Shown: positions 33,418 through 45,072 of the stretch, in pieces
How the letters are laid out: each line of letters begins with the position of its first letter
How positions within the stretch are numbered: position 1 is the first letter of the stretch
Source of the DNA: Polaromonas sp.
Lineage (GTDB): Bacteria > Pseudomonadota > Gammaproteobacteria > Burkholderiales > Burkholderiaceae
DNA: 53,677 bases
Reading direction: 5' to 3'
NCBI GenBank assembly: GCA_013823505.1
Contig: PNMH01000019.1
Location: 1-53,677, forward strand
Notes under the pieces: generated by a model
The model's database searches: none
The model's input: the letters and a program-made list of their open reading frames with translations, nothing else
Told to the model about the DNA's origin: nothing
Made by a program: the position numbers and the translations under genes

Positions 33418-34656
33418 CTAGCGCGCCGTGCCGGTGCGCCGGCCCACACCCACTGCGGCGTACACCGAGACCATCAACACCAGCGCGGCGCCCGCCAGCG
33501 TGAGCCCGTACCAGCCGCGGTCCATGGTCAGACCGAAGATCAGGGGCGACAGGGCAAAGCCCACATCCAGGCCCGAGTACACCGTGCCGTACACGCGGCC
33601 GGTGGCGCCTTTGGGTGTGGCCTTCTTGATCATCATGTCGCGGCTGGGACCACCCACGCCCACCGCGAAGCCGGTGGCCGCCAGCGCCACCATGGTGCCC
33701 ACAGCGCCGAGCCAGCCCGTGGCACACAGCAGCAGCAGCAGCGCTCCGCCGGTCATGGCGATGGCCACCACCCGGTCGCTGGACCAGCGGTGGCTCTGGC
33801 CGTAGGCCGCCACGAAACCGCCGACCAGCATGCCCAGCGCGGAACACAGCATGTAGGCGCTGATGGTGAGGGTGGCCATCTCCACGCTCACGCCGTGCAC
33901 CACATTGAGGATGGACGGCGCGAAGGTCTGCACCACCGCCAGCGTCATGGTGGAGAGCAGGAAGAACGCGAAGCACCACCACACCACCGGCAGCTTGAGA
34001 AACGCCAGGTCACCGCCACGGGGCGCATCGGCATGGCGCACCACCACCTCGGTCAGCAGCTTGTCGCGCTGCCAGAACAGCACCCCCAGCACCACGGCGT
34101 ACAGCAGGGCTGCGCCCAGATAGGCCGTGCGCCAATCGGACAACGCGGTGATGCCGATCAAAAAGGCTGGCGCGAGGGCCCAGCCGAGGTTGCCGGTCAA
34201 CCCATGGGCGCTGAAGGCGTGGCCCAGCCGGGGCGCGGACACGCGCTGGTTCAGGATGGTGAAGTCGGCTGGGTGAAAGGGTGCATTGCCCAGACCGGCG
34301 AGCATGGCCACCAGCACCAGACCGGCGTAACTGGTGGCTTGCGAAGCGGCCAACGCCGCCAGCAGAAAGCAGCTGATCGCGGCGAACAGCACCGGCCGCG
34401 CGCCGATGCGGTCCACCAGAAAACCCGACAGCGCCTGGCCGCTGCCCGAGATGACGAAGAACAGGCTCATGAGCAGCCCGACGTCGGAATAAGTCAGACC
34501 AAAGTCGCGGATGAACACCGGGAACAGCGGCGCCAGCAGCAGGTGGGAAAAGTGCGAGGTGGCGTGGGCCAGGCCCACCAAACCGATGACGGCGGCGTCC
34601 TGCTTGAGCGGAACGGGATTGGCGGGCGCGGTTGCACCCAGGGTGGCGGTGTTCAT
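33418..34656 (-). CDS. MFS transporter
   Basis: A 412-residue major-facilitator protein with 12 predicted helices. It has motif A-like GFLVDRIGARPVLF between helices 2 and 3 and a related GPSRDMMIKK segment in the second half. The overall pattern (GLAHATSHFSHLLLAPLFPV at the first helix) resembles the fosmidomycin-resistance-type subgroup, but the substrate is unknown. The ATG at 34656 is used; the open frame reaches further upstream into the divergent araC-type gene. It is the first gene of a two-gene unit with the TPP enzyme. Confidence 0.87.
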   Translation of the reverse strand: MNTATLGATAPANPVPLKQDAAVIGLVGLAHATSHFSHLLLAPLFPVFIRDFGLTYSDVGLLMSLFFVISGSGQALSGFLVDRIGARPVLFAAISCFLLAALAASQATSYAGLVLVAMLAGLGNAPFHPADFTILNQRVSAPRLGHAFSAHGLTGNLGWALAPAFLIGITALSDWRTAYLGAALLYAVVLGVLFWQRDKLLTEVVVRHADAPRGGDLAFLKLPVVWWCFAFFLLSTMTLAVVQTFAPSILNVVHGVSVEMATLTISAYMLCSALGMLVGGFVAAYGQSHRWSSDRVVAIAMTGGALLLLLCATGWLGAVGTMVALAATGFAVGVGGPSRDMMIKKATPKGATGRVYGTVYSGLDVGFALSPLIFGLTMDRGWYGLTLAGAALVLMVSVYAAVGVGRRTGTAR

Positions 34657-34748
34657 GCAGGGGATCGTACGGCGCCCTTGTCTTGCAGAATGGCGACGGA
34701 AAGACAAGAATCGTCGCAACCCAGCCAAGCCTCTGCCCTGCAACTGCC

Positions 34749-35630
34749 ATGCCGCCCGCCCGCCGACGCCCTGCCCCGCGCGCCCTGCCGCTGGGCGACA
34801 CCGATCCGTACCGCCCCACGCCGCAGCACCCGGTGCGTTGCCGGGCGCGCCAGATCGACAGCGACAACCAGTTCGAACCGCATCACCACGCCTGGGCGCA
34901 ACTCGCCTATTGCGCCAGTGGCCTGCTGCAGGTGACGGTGAGCGCGGCGGATCGTCTGGCGCCCAGCGAAACCACCACCATCGTGCCGCCCTCACGCGCC
35001 GTGTGGATCCCGCCGGGTGCCCGCCACGCCGTGACCATCGTCGAGTCTGCCCAGCTGCTCACGCTCTACATCGACGCCAGCGCCGTGCCGGCGCACTGGG
35101 TTCGGTCGCGCGTGCTGGTGGTCTCACCCTTGCTGCGCGAACTGGTGCTGGCGCTGGACCGTCCCCGCCAGCCGGCGGGTGAGGCAGGGCGCGCGTTGCT
35201 GACCTTGCTGTTCCACGAAATGGAGCACGCGGACACCCAGCCACTGGGTGTGCCCATGCCCAGCGTCAGCAGCGGCGACCGCCGGCTGCGCAACCTCTGC
35301 GAGGCGGTGATGCAGGCGCCGGCCCAACACACCACGCTGGCGGCCTGGGCTGCGCACGCAGGTGCCAGTGAACGCACGTTGGCCCGGCTGTTTCGCGACG
35401 AACTGGGCACAAGTTTCCAGCGCTGGCGCCAGCAGGTGGTGCTGGCGCACGCCATGCCCATGCTGGCGCGGGGCGTGTCGGTGGGTCGGGTGGCCGAAGC
35501 CAGCGGTTATGCGAGCGAGAGTGCGTTTTCGGCCATGTTCAAGTCGGCCATGGGCCTGCCGCCCACCCGCCTGCTGGCGCAGAACCGGGCGCGGCCTCAG
35601 GCCGCCACGGCCTCGTCGACCCGGGCCTGA
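34749..35630 (+). CDS. AraC-family transcriptional regulator
   Basis: A 293-residue regulator with an N-terminal cupin ligand domain (about 35-120, FEPHHHAWAQLAYCASGLLQ and WIPPGARHAV) and two C-terminal helix-turn-helix units (GASERTLARLFRDELGTSFQ and RVAEASGYASESAFSAMFKS). The architecture is that of NimR/YdeO-like regulators that control a divergent transporter. Its 92-base gap to the MFS gene fits such a control. The 3' end overlaps the convergent DUF1631 gene by 34 bases. Confidence 0.88.
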   Translation: MPPARRRPAPRALPLGDTDPYRPTPQHPVRCRARQIDSDNQFEPHHHAWAQLAYCASGLLQVTVSAADRLAPSETTTIVPPSRAVWIPPGARHAVTIVESAQLLTLYIDASAVPAHWVRSRVLVVSPLLRELVLALDRPRQPAGEAGRALLTLLFHEMEHADTQPLGVPMPSVSSGDRRLRNLCEAVMQAPAQHTTLAAWAAHAGASERTLARLFRDELGTSFQRWRQQVVLAHAMPMLARGVSVGRVAEASGYASESAFSAMFKSAMGLPPTRLLAQNRARPQAATASSTRA

Positions 35631-38074
35631 TCGGCCGCGATGGCCTCGATGGCCTTGCGCACCACGCTCTGCCCGTCCACCGGGCGCAGCAGGCGGTTGG
35701 CAATCAGGCGTTCGCAGCTGCGCTTGGTCATGGAGTGCGGACGGCCGCCCCGGCTGACGAACATGAACAGCGTGCCGCGCGTGCTGGCCCAGACCAGTTG
35801 GGCACGCAGCCACTCGCGGTGCGAGTACAGGTCGACCCAGTCGCCTTCGCGCAGGCCTGCAAGCAAGGAGATGGCGTCGAACGGGATGTCGTCTTCGCTC
35901 TCCGACTCACCGAAGCTCGACACCACGGCCTGATCGCCACCACCGGCTGCTCGGCCTTCGGTGAGCTCGGAGAAGTCGGTGGGCATCGTGTCCTCGAAAC
36001 CCGCGGCCTCCAGCTCCACACGCCCCAGCCAGGGCTGGGCAGCCTTGCGCGGTTTGCGCTGCTCGGGCGTGGCTGGCAAAGTTTCGTCCAGCTCCATCGA
36101 CATGGACGAGGTGTCCAGCGGCACCGGGTTCGAGGTGCTCGCATCCGCCCGCGCACGGGCGCGGCGCAAGCCCAGCACCGGCTGGTGCAGGCGCATGAGG
36201 GCGTCAAAGAAAGGTTTGGTCTCTTCGGGCGTCTTGCCCAGCGAGGCCAGGCCGGCATGCAGGGTTTTGAGCATGCCGGGCACCATTTCCAGCAACTGCG
36301 CAGGCAAGCGCAGCGTGACTTCCTTTTTGGTGCTCCACAGCAGGTTGGACACCACCTTGCGGTAGCCGCCGGGGTCGGTCTCGCCGCGCTCGGCGTTGAG
36401 CTGTGCCGAGGCGATGGCCAGCGCCCAGGGGCCGTAAAGGAAATCGAGGATGAAGCCCGGCGCGTGGTCCACGTCGGGGCGCTGGCTCAGGTCCCAGGCC
36501 ACCTGGTCGGCCAGCGTCTGCCGCGCTTCGGCGTGACGGATCGCCTGCAGGTTGCTGCCCTTGGCGGCCTCGTCGTCACGGTCCTGGGTCTCCCACTCCT
36601 GCAGCAGTTCGTCCAGCGCAATCGCAAAAGCCTGCGGGTCCTCGGTCTCCAGCTCGTTCAACGCATTGAACGCCTGCTGCACCGGACCGAAGAACTCGGC
36701 GAACTCGCTCGCGAACTCGTCGTTGTATCGGAAACTGCGTTGTGCCACGCACTCCACCAGGCGGCGCGCCGGGTGGGCGTCTTCGCTGAAGAAACGGGGG
36801 TTGGCCATCGCCAGGCGCAGCAGCGAAGGCTCCAGCGCCACCACGGCTTCGCGCACCGGCGCCAGCAGCAGCGGGTCTTGTGCGACCTGGTTGACCAGCT
36901 TGCGCACCACGTCCAGGCCCATGGCCTGCGCCACACGCTCGGCCTTTTGCTTGAGCTGCATGAGCACGCGGGCGCGCTCGTGGGCGGCGGCAAAGTCGCC
37001 CCAGGTTTTCTGGCTGAGCTGGGTGCCGATGTCCACCGCGCGTGCGGGCCGGTCCACCACCGGCAGGGCCTTGTACTGCTCGCTGCGGCGCACCACCATC
37101 GACTCGTCGAGCGTGGGAATGGCGGCAAACGCCTCGATGGCGGCGAGCTCTTCGCTGACCTGTTCGTAGTACTCGGGTGCGAGGGTCTGTTCGTAGCGCT
37201 GGCCACCCCGCTCCAGGAAGTTGTGCAGGTACTGGTTGTCCACCGGCGTCTGCAGCCGGGCGAGCTGCGGCATGTCGGGCACGTAGTCGCCGAAATGGGC
37301 TTCGCCCGTGCTGTCGCCGCGGTACTCCAGCGGTGCCTGGCCAGAGGGGTTCCATTCGGTGGCCGCCGGACCGGGACCGCGCGCGGATCGCGCCGCGCTG
37401 GCGGCTGAGCGTGCGGCCGCACCTGGCGCTTCGGCCAACAGGCGCACGCGGTAGCCGGCCTCCTGCACATTGGCGCGTTGCAGCACCAGCGTCAGGCGGG
37501 CGTACAAGCCTTTGAGTTCATGGCCGATGGCCTTGCCGCAATGGCGCAACCACAGCGCGCGCAGCTGGGAGTCGGACTCGTCCAGCGCCATCATCTCGCG
37601 CAACGCGCGCACAAAGACGGCGGGACGCAGCGGGTTCATGTCGGCCTGCACCGTGGCCAGGCCCTGCAGCGAGCTCATGAGCGCGTCCAGCACCTTGAGC
37701 TCTTGTTCCAGCGGGGGCAGCAGGGTCTGCAGCAGCCGGGCCGATTCGATCGACTCGGTGACGGTGTCGTCTTCCACCAGCGAGAGGTAGGCCGATTCGC
37801 TCAGCAGCGTGGTGCGCGACGAGGTGGGCGCATCAGTGGGCACGGCGAAGGCCTCGCGCAAACGCTGGGGGTAGTCGGCCACCCAGCCTTCCTTCTCCTG
37901 GCGCATGCGCCACCAGGCGGTGGCGAGGCGGTCGCGCTGAGCGACCTCCATGCAGTGCTTTTCGGCCTCTTGCAGGCCGACCACGGCCACGTCAATGCAA
38001 CGCCCCAACATCGCGGGGGCGTCTTCAAGGGCCTCGGCGAGGCACTGTTGCAACAATCTGGGGGGTACCGTCAT
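35597..38074 (-). CDS. DUF1631 family protein
   Basis: An 825-residue, mostly helical protein of the betaproteobacterial DUF1631 family, recognised from its layout: an N-terminal helical region (LADALEDAP-like start), acidic middle repeats, and a C-terminal block REGDWVDLYSHREWLRAQLV ... TLFMFVSRGGRPHSMTKRSC. That last block resembles a PilZ-like barrel, but I cannot confirm c-di-GMP residues. No signal peptide, membrane helix or enzymatic motif was seen; function is unknown. It is a single gene; its stop lies inside the convergent AraC-type gene. Confidence 0.82.
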   Translation of the reverse strand: MTVPPRLLQQCLAEALEDAPAMLGRCIDVAVVGLQEAEKHCMEVAQRDRLATAWWRMRQEKEGWVADYPQRLREAFAVPTDAPTSSRTTLLSESAYLSLVEDDTVTESIESARLLQTLLPPLEQELKVLDALMSSLQGLATVQADMNPLRPAVFVRALREMMALDESDSQLRALWLRHCGKAIGHELKGLYARLTLVLQRANVQEAGYRVRLLAEAPGAAARSAASAARSARGPGPAATEWNPSGQAPLEYRGDSTGEAHFGDYVPDMPQLARLQTPVDNQYLHNFLERGGQRYEQTLAPEYYEQVSEELAAIEAFAAIPTLDESMVVRRSEQYKALPVVDRPARAVDIGTQLSQKTWGDFAAAHERARVLMQLKQKAERVAQAMGLDVVRKLVNQVAQDPLLLAPVREAVVALEPSLLRLAMANPRFFSEDAHPARRLVECVAQRSFRYNDEFASEFAEFFGPVQQAFNALNELETEDPQAFAIALDELLQEWETQDRDDEAAKGSNLQAIRHAEARQTLADQVAWDLSQRPDVDHAPGFILDFLYGPWALAIASAQLNAERGETDPGGYRKVVSNLLWSTKKEVTLRLPAQLLEMVPGMLKTLHAGLASLGKTPEETKPFFDALMRLHQPVLGLRRARARADASTSNPVPLDTSSMSMELDETLPATPEQRKPRKAAQPWLGRVELEAAGFEDTMPTDFSELTEGRAAGGGDQAVVSSFGESESEDDIPFDAISLLAGLREGDWVDLYSHREWLRAQLVWASTRGTLFMFVSRGGRPHSMTKRSCERLIANRLLRPVDGQSVVRKAIEAIAADQARVDEAVAA

Positions 38075-38164
38075 CGCCTGGTCGCGGGAGTCTGCCGCTG
38101 AATCGGGGTGTGAGACAAGTCACGGTTATACCTGCGGTGCCCATTGGCCGTGTGTCGGCGCTGA

Positions 38165-38179
38165 GATAAGGCCCTTATC
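38165..38179. promoter_or_regulatory. Perfect palindrome upstream of the candidate sigma-54 promoter
   Basis: GATAAGG-C-CCTTATC, a perfect 7+7 inverted repeat, about 80 bases upstream of the sigma-54-like -24 element. The position would suit an enhancer-binding activator site. It also lies about 90 bases upstream of the DUF1631 start on the other side. Confidence 0.35.
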
Positions 38180-38258
38180 GGTCTCTGAACGGTCAAGCGG
38201 GTCCTCGGGCGGCGTTCTTCGGGCGCCAAGTCCCCGGCTGTCAACGCCATGTCACATC

Positions 38259-38274
38259 TGGCATGCAACATGCA
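38259..38274 (+). promoter_or_regulatory. Candidate sigma-54 promoter
   Basis: TGGCATGCAACATGCA matches the sigma-54 consensus TGGCACGN4TTGCA at 10 of 12 fixed positions, including the GG and GC cores at the required 10-base spacing. Transcription would start near 38285, 35 bases before the next ATG. Confidence 0.55.
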
Positions 38275-38319
38275 AGCAAGGCTGTCACTGCCTTCGCTCA
38301 GGCTTCAGGGAACACAAAA

Positions 38320-38571
38320 ATGGGAAGTATCCGGCGCTACGCCAAAACCGCCATGGCATGGGAGGCGTTGTCACGCCCCGACGCCGTGGGCCGCGAGGCC
38401 CACACCTTGCTGCTCATGGCCAACGGCCGGCGCAGCGAGCAGGAGCTTTCGCTCCTGCTGGGCGCCGACGTTTCGGAGCTCGCCTATGGGCTGATGGAAA
38501 AGGGTTACTTGCAAAAGACCGGGGCCCTGTTTCAGCCGGAAGCCGACGACGACGCACACGTCAGCGCCTGA
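38320..38571 (+). CDS. Small protein of unknown function (83 aa), winged-helix-like
   Basis: An 83-residue protein, MGSIRRYAKTAMAWEALSRP onward. The middle (HTLLLMANGRRSEQELSLLL, then DVSELAYGLMEKGYLQ) looks like a short winged-helix or similar helical module; the tail is acidic. I do not recognise a named family. The ATG at 38320 is chosen because AGGGAA lies 8 bases upstream; the frame is open from 38263, which would start upstream of the expected transcription start. The candidate sigma-54 promoter suggests regulation by nitrogen, motility or stress signals. Confidence 0.65.
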   Translation: MGSIRRYAKTAMAWEALSRPDAVGREAHTLLLMANGRRSEQELSLLLGADVSELAYGLMEKGYLQKTGALFQPEADDDAHVSA

Positions 38572-38587
38572 TCTGCTCAGGCGCGGT

Positions 38588-40015
38588 TCACAGCCAGCGC
38601 TTGAGCAAACCCATGATCTGGTCGAAGCGCGGACCGTAGGGTGGGTAGAACAAATGCCCCATGGAGAAGCGTGACTGCACCAGAACGGGCTTTTGCTGGG
38701 TGAAGCGCAGGAAGCCGGTTTCACCGTGGTACGCGCCCCAGCCGCTCTCCCCCACACCGCCAAAAGGCAAACCTTCGTGGGCCACGTGCATGAGTGTGTC
38801 GTTGATGCTCACGCCGCCACTCACCGTGCTGGCCATCACCTGGTCGCGCGCGGCGGTGTCGGTGCCGAACCAGTAGAGCGCCAGCGGGCGTGGGCGCGCG
38901 TTGATGTAGCGGATGGCCTCGTCCAGGCTGTCGTACACCACCACCGGCAGGATGGGACCAAAGATTTCTTCGTCCAGCAGCTTCAGGCCCGGGGCGGGGT
39001 TGAACACCAGGGTGGGGTTCATCTGCCGCGACGTGGGCGCCACGCTGCCCGCAGCCTGCGGTGTCACGTCGACCACACGGGCGCCTTGGGTGGAGGCCTC
39101 GTTCAACAGCGCCTGCAGGCGGGCCAGGTGGCGGTCGCTCACGATGGCGGCGTAGTCCGGGTTGCCGGCGATGGTGGGAAACAGGCGTGCCACGGCGGCC
39201 GTGTAGGCCTCCTCAAACGCCGCTTCCTGGCCGCGCGGCAGCAACACGTAGTCGGGCGCAATGCAGGTCTGGCCGGCGTTGAGCAGCTTGCCGTGGGCGA
39301 TCTTCAGTGCCGCCTCCTCCAGGTTGCACGAGGCGTCCACGATGCAGGGCGACTTGCCACCGAGCTCCAGCGTGGTGGGCGTGAGGTTGGCCGCCGCAGC
39401 CGCTGCCACCTTGCGGCCCACCCCGGTGGAGCCGGTGAAGAACAGGTGGTCGAACGGCAGGCTGGCAAATTCGTGCGCCACGTCGGCCCCACCCAGCACC
39501 ACGCTGAACTCGTCGGCCGAAAACGCGCCCTGCACCAGCGAGGCCATGAGCGCCGAGCTGTGGGGCGTGAGCTCGCTGGGTTTGAGCATCACGCGGTTGC
39601 CTGCGGCCAGCGCGGTGGCGGCGGGGCCCAGGTTGAGTTGCAGCGGGTAGTTCCAGGGCCCGATGACGCCCACCACGCCCAGCGGCTGGCGCTGGATGTG
39701 CGCGCTGGCGGGCTGCAGGTACAGCGGCGTGGCCACGCGCCGGGTCTTCATCCAGCTCGGCAGCTCCTTGTGCAGCTGGCCGATGGCCGCGCGCAGCACG
39801 AAGAGGTCAGCCACCTCGGTGAGCTGGCGCGAACGCACACCGAAGTCGGCCTGCACCGCGTCGGACAGTGCGGCGCCGTGCTGATCGATCAGCGCCTTCA
39901 GGCGGCCAAGCCGGTCCCGCCGCAACGCCAGTGGCACATCGATCTGGGCTCGACTGGCGCTGTGCTGCGCGTCGAACAAGGCGCGCAGGGGAAGGGTTGG
40001 GGGTATCTGGGTCAT
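38588..40015 (-). CDS. Coniferyl aldehyde dehydrogenase-like NAD(P)-dependent aldehyde dehydrogenase
   Basis: A 475-residue aldehyde dehydrogenase. The catalytic Cys251 is in NAGQTCIAPDY, the general base Glu217 in TLELGGKSP, and the cofactor-binding FTGSTGVGRKV lies just before. The N-terminus and the end MGHLFYPPYGPRFDQIMGLL are typical of the coniferyl aldehyde dehydrogenase (CalB) group, which also includes fatty-aldehyde-type enzymes; the real substrate is uncertain. The ATG at 40015 is taken instead of an upstream in-frame Met because the family starts here. It converges on the 83-residue protein gene with a 16-base gap. Confidence 0.87.
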   Translation of the reverse strand: MTQIPPTLPLRALFDAQHSASRAQIDVPLALRRDRLGRLKALIDQHGAALSDAVQADFGVRSRQLTEVADLFVLRAAIGQLHKELPSWMKTRRVATPLYLQPASAHIQRQPLGVVGVIGPWNYPLQLNLGPAATALAAGNRVMLKPSELTPHSSALMASLVQGAFSADEFSVVLGGADVAHEFASLPFDHLFFTGSTGVGRKVAAAAAANLTPTTLELGGKSPCIVDASCNLEEAALKIAHGKLLNAGQTCIAPDYVLLPRGQEAAFEEAYTAAVARLFPTIAGNPDYAAIVSDRHLARLQALLNEASTQGARVVDVTPQAAGSVAPTSRQMNPTLVFNPAPGLKLLDEEIFGPILPVVVYDSLDEAIRYINARPRPLALYWFGTDTAARDQVMASTVSGGVSINDTLMHVAHEGLPFGGVGESGWGAYHGETGFLRFTQQKPVLVQSRFSMGHLFYPPYGPRFDQIMGLLKRWL

Positions 40016-40054
40016 GAGGCGGATGATAGGTCTGGCGCCCCGGCCGCGGTAGGG

Positions 40055-40086
40055 GCAGGCCCCCATCCCGACGGATGGGGGCCTGC
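40055..40086 (-). terminator. Strong hairpin after clpB
   Basis: GCAGGCCCCCATCC and GGATGGGGGCCTGC form a perfect 14-bp stem with a 4-base loop, 8 bases after the clpB stop. No U-run follows on the clpB transcript. It probably protects the 3' end or acts with Rho. Confidence 0.6.
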
Positions 40087-40094
40087 GCCCCGGC

Positions 40095-42713
<2,619 letters not shown>

Positions 42714-42746
42714 GAAGGGGTACTCCCGAAAAGGTGATTACCTCCT

Positions 42747-42774
42747 ACATGGAGCTGTCCCGACGGCTTTCAAG
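42747..42774 (-). promoter_or_regulatory. Sigma-32 (heat-shock) promoter of clpB
   Basis: On the minus strand CTTGAAA (-35) is followed after 13 bases by CTCCATGT (-10). This matches the sigma-32 consensus CTTGAAA / CCCCATNT at all but one fixed base. The start would lie near 42740, about 27 bases before the ATG. Confidence 0.85.
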
Positions 42775-42806
42775 CCATTGTTTGCAATGGGGTCTTGCGG
42801 GCCCCC

Positions 42807-44045
42807 TCAGCCTTTGAGCGCTTCGAGCGAAAAACCGGCGATTTTCTTGTAACTGTCCGAGATGTCGCGCAGCTCGGCTTGGCTGATGAGGTCGTCGATG
42901 TGGCGGAACGGCCGGTCACCGCTGAGCTCGTCGACCTTGATGTTGATGAAGTCGGGCGGCACGTTGCGGTTGGTCTGCACCACGCGGCTGGTGGCCTCGC
43001 GGCGCTGGTCTTCGTAGGCCTTGAGCGCCGATTCGGCATCGGGCTGGCTCGCCAGCTCGGTGGCCAGGGTGCGGGCATCGATCAGCGCCTGGGCCGACCC
43101 GTTCGATCCCCGCGGGTACATGGGGTGCGCAGCATCCCCCATCAAGGTGACGCGGCCAAACGTCCATTGGTCCAGCGGATCCTTGTCCACCATCGGGTAC
43201 TCCAGCACCTGCTCCGCGCCGCGGATCAGCGCCGGCACGTCGAGCCAGTCGAACCGCCAGTCTTCGAAGATGCCCACAAAGTCGTCCACCCGGCCACCCT
43301 GGTTCCAGTCGTTCATGGCATCGCCCGGGCGCTGGATCTCGGCCATCCAGTTGATGAGCTGGTTGCCCTGCCCGTCCACGTTGTCCACGATGGGGTAGAT
43401 CACCATCTTGCCGGTCTTGATGGAGCCCACGCGCATGTAGCTCTTGCCGCCCAGAATGGGCTTGTGGCGGGTCACGCCGCGCCAGGTGTTGATGCCGGCG
43501 AAGGCCAGCTTGTCCTGGGGGTGGAACTGCTTGCGCACGGCCGAGTGGATGCCGTCGCAAGCCACCACGATGTCGGCGTGCACCGGCTCGCGGGCCTGGC
43601 CCTGGGCATCGTTGAAGTGAACCGTCACGCCCTGCGCGTCTTGCGTGACGTGCGTGCAGCGGTGCGCCGTGTGGATGCGGTCAGCACCCAGACGCTCCAC
43701 CGCTGCGTCGAACAGGATGCGGTGCAACTTGCCGCGGTGGATGCCGACTTCGGGCACGGCGTAGCCGGCGTGGCGACCCCGCGGCTCGCGGTAGATGAAC
43801 TGGCCGAAGCGGTTGAAAAACACGCTTTCCAGGTTCTCGATGCCCACCGCTTCCAGCGCGGGCTGCAGGCCCAGTGCGGCCAGCTCGCGCATGGCATGCG
43901 GCAGCAAGGTGATGCCCACGCCGAGTTCACGCACTTCGGGCACGCTCTCGTACACGTCGCAGGCCAGGCCTCGCTGATGCAGGTTCAACGCCAGCGACAG
44001 GCCGGCGATGCCGCCGCCCACCACGGCGATGCGGGGTTGCGTCAT
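42807..44045 (-). CDS. FAD-dependent aromatic-type monooxygenase
   Basis: A 412-residue class A flavoprotein hydroxylase. It has the FAD-binding GGGIAGLSLAL (about 10-20), the DG motif VVACDGIHSAVRK and the GD motif VTLMGDAAHPMYPRGSNG. Such enzymes use NAD(P)H and O2 to hydroxylate phenolic or heteroaromatic acids, as in salicylate hydroxylase. The exact substrate is unknown. It starts 10 bases after the Bug receptor gene, and the amidohydrolase lies upstream in the same unit, which suggests hydroxylation of a decarboxylated aromatic product. Confidence 0.88.
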   Translation of the reverse strand: MTQPRIAVVGGGIAGLSLALNLHQRGLACDVYESVPEVRELGVGITLLPHAMRELAALGLQPALEAVGIENLESVFFNRFGQFIYREPRGRHAGYAVPEVGIHRGKLHRILFDAAVERLGADRIHTAHRCTHVTQDAQGVTVHFNDAQGQAREPVHADIVVACDGIHSAVRKQFHPQDKLAFAGINTWRGVTRHKPILGGKSYMRVGSIKTGKMVIYPIVDNVDGQGNQLINWMAEIQRPGDAMNDWNQGGRVDDFVGIFEDWRFDWLDVPALIRGAEQVLEYPMVDKDPLDQWTFGRVTLMGDAAHPMYPRGSNGSAQALIDARTLATELASQPDAESALKAYEDQRREATSRVVQTNRNVPPDFINIKVDELSGDRPFRHIDDLISQAELRDISDSYKKIAGFSLEALKG

Positions 44046-44055
44046 GACCCTGCCC

Positions 44056-45024
44056 TCACTCGGGCTTGACGCCGTTGCGCCGGATCACCTCGCCCCAGCG
44101 GGGGTAGTCCTTGGCGACCAGAGCGGTGAGCTCGTCGGTGGTCGAGGCCGCAGCGTCCATGCCAGCGCGACCCAGCAAGTCCTTGATTTCGGGCAGGCGC
44201 ATGATGGCCGCGATCTCGGTGTTGAGCTTGCTCACCACCGGCGCGGGGGTCTTCGAGGGGGAGAAGAAGGCGTACCAGAGGTCGACCTCCACGTCCTTCA
44301 CACCCAGCTCGCCAAAGGTGGCCACTTCGGGTGCCACGGGGTGGCGCTTGGGGCTGCCCACGGCCAGCGCGTTGAGCTTGCCGGCCTTCACGAAGCCTTG
44401 GGCAATGTGCACCGGCAGAAAGCCCACCATGATCTCGCCACCCAGCAGGTCGTTGGTGTAGCCGGCGGTGCCACGGTAAGGCACGTGCAGCATGAACAGG
44501 CCGGTTCGGGCCTTGAACAGCTCCATGGCCATGTGGTGCGGCGTGCCGACACCCGGCGAGCCGAAGGTGACCGATCCCGGCTTGGCCTTGGCCGCTGCCA
44601 CGAGCTCGGACATCGTGCGCAGGTTGGTCTTGGGGTTCGCCACCAGCATCAAGGTGCCCCAGGCGGCCAGCGACACCGACGAAAAGTCTTTCACCGGGTC
44701 AAACGGCACGTTTTTGTAGATCTGCGAGGCCATCAACATGGTGTTGGCGCCCATCAACAGGGTGTGGCCGTCCGGGTTCGACTTGGCCACCGCATCGGCG
44801 CCGATGTTGCCGCTGGCGCCGGGCGTGTTCTGCACGATCACCGGCTGGCCCAGGCGCTCGCTCAGCCGTGGGCCGACGACGCGGGCAATGGTGTCCATGC
44901 CGGTGCCGGGCGTGAACGGCACGATGATCTTGATGGGCTGGGTCGGCCAGGTCTGCGCCTGCAGGCCCAGCGAGCCGGCCAGCAGCACCAGACCGGCCAC
45001 GAGTTTGATCGAAGTGTTTTTCAT
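44056..45024 (-). CDS. Bug-family periplasmic solute receptor (tripartite tricarboxylate type)
   Basis: A 322-residue protein with a Sec signal peptide (KLVAGLVLLAGSLGLQAQ, cut after QAQ or AQA) and the Bug/TctC signature WPTQPIKIIVPFTPGTGMDT near the start, then NTPGASGNIGADAVA. Bug proteins bind carboxylic acids or aromatic acids in the periplasm; the cognate membrane parts are often encoded elsewhere, and none is visible here. The leader GGAGACAAACATG is identical to that of the amidohydrolase gene. It lies 48 bases downstream of that gene. Confidence 0.92.
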   Translation of the reverse strand: MKNTSIKLVAGLVLLAGSLGLQAQTWPTQPIKIIVPFTPGTGMDTIARVVGPRLSERLGQPVIVQNTPGASGNIGADAVAKSNPDGHTLLMGANTMLMASQIYKNVPFDPVKDFSSVSLAAWGTLMLVANPKTNLRTMSELVAAAKAKPGSVTFGSPGVGTPHHMAMELFKARTGLFMLHVPYRGTAGYTNDLLGGEIMVGFLPVHIAQGFVKAGKLNALAVGSPKRHPVAPEVATFGELGVKDVEVDLWYAFFSPSKTPAPVVSKLNTEIAAIMRLPEIKDLLGRAGMDAAASTTDELTALVAKDYPRWGEVIRRNGVKPE

Positions 45025-45072
45025 GTTTGTCTCCTGTGGATGTCTTTGTTGTCGAGAGGAACGCAGCGTTCC

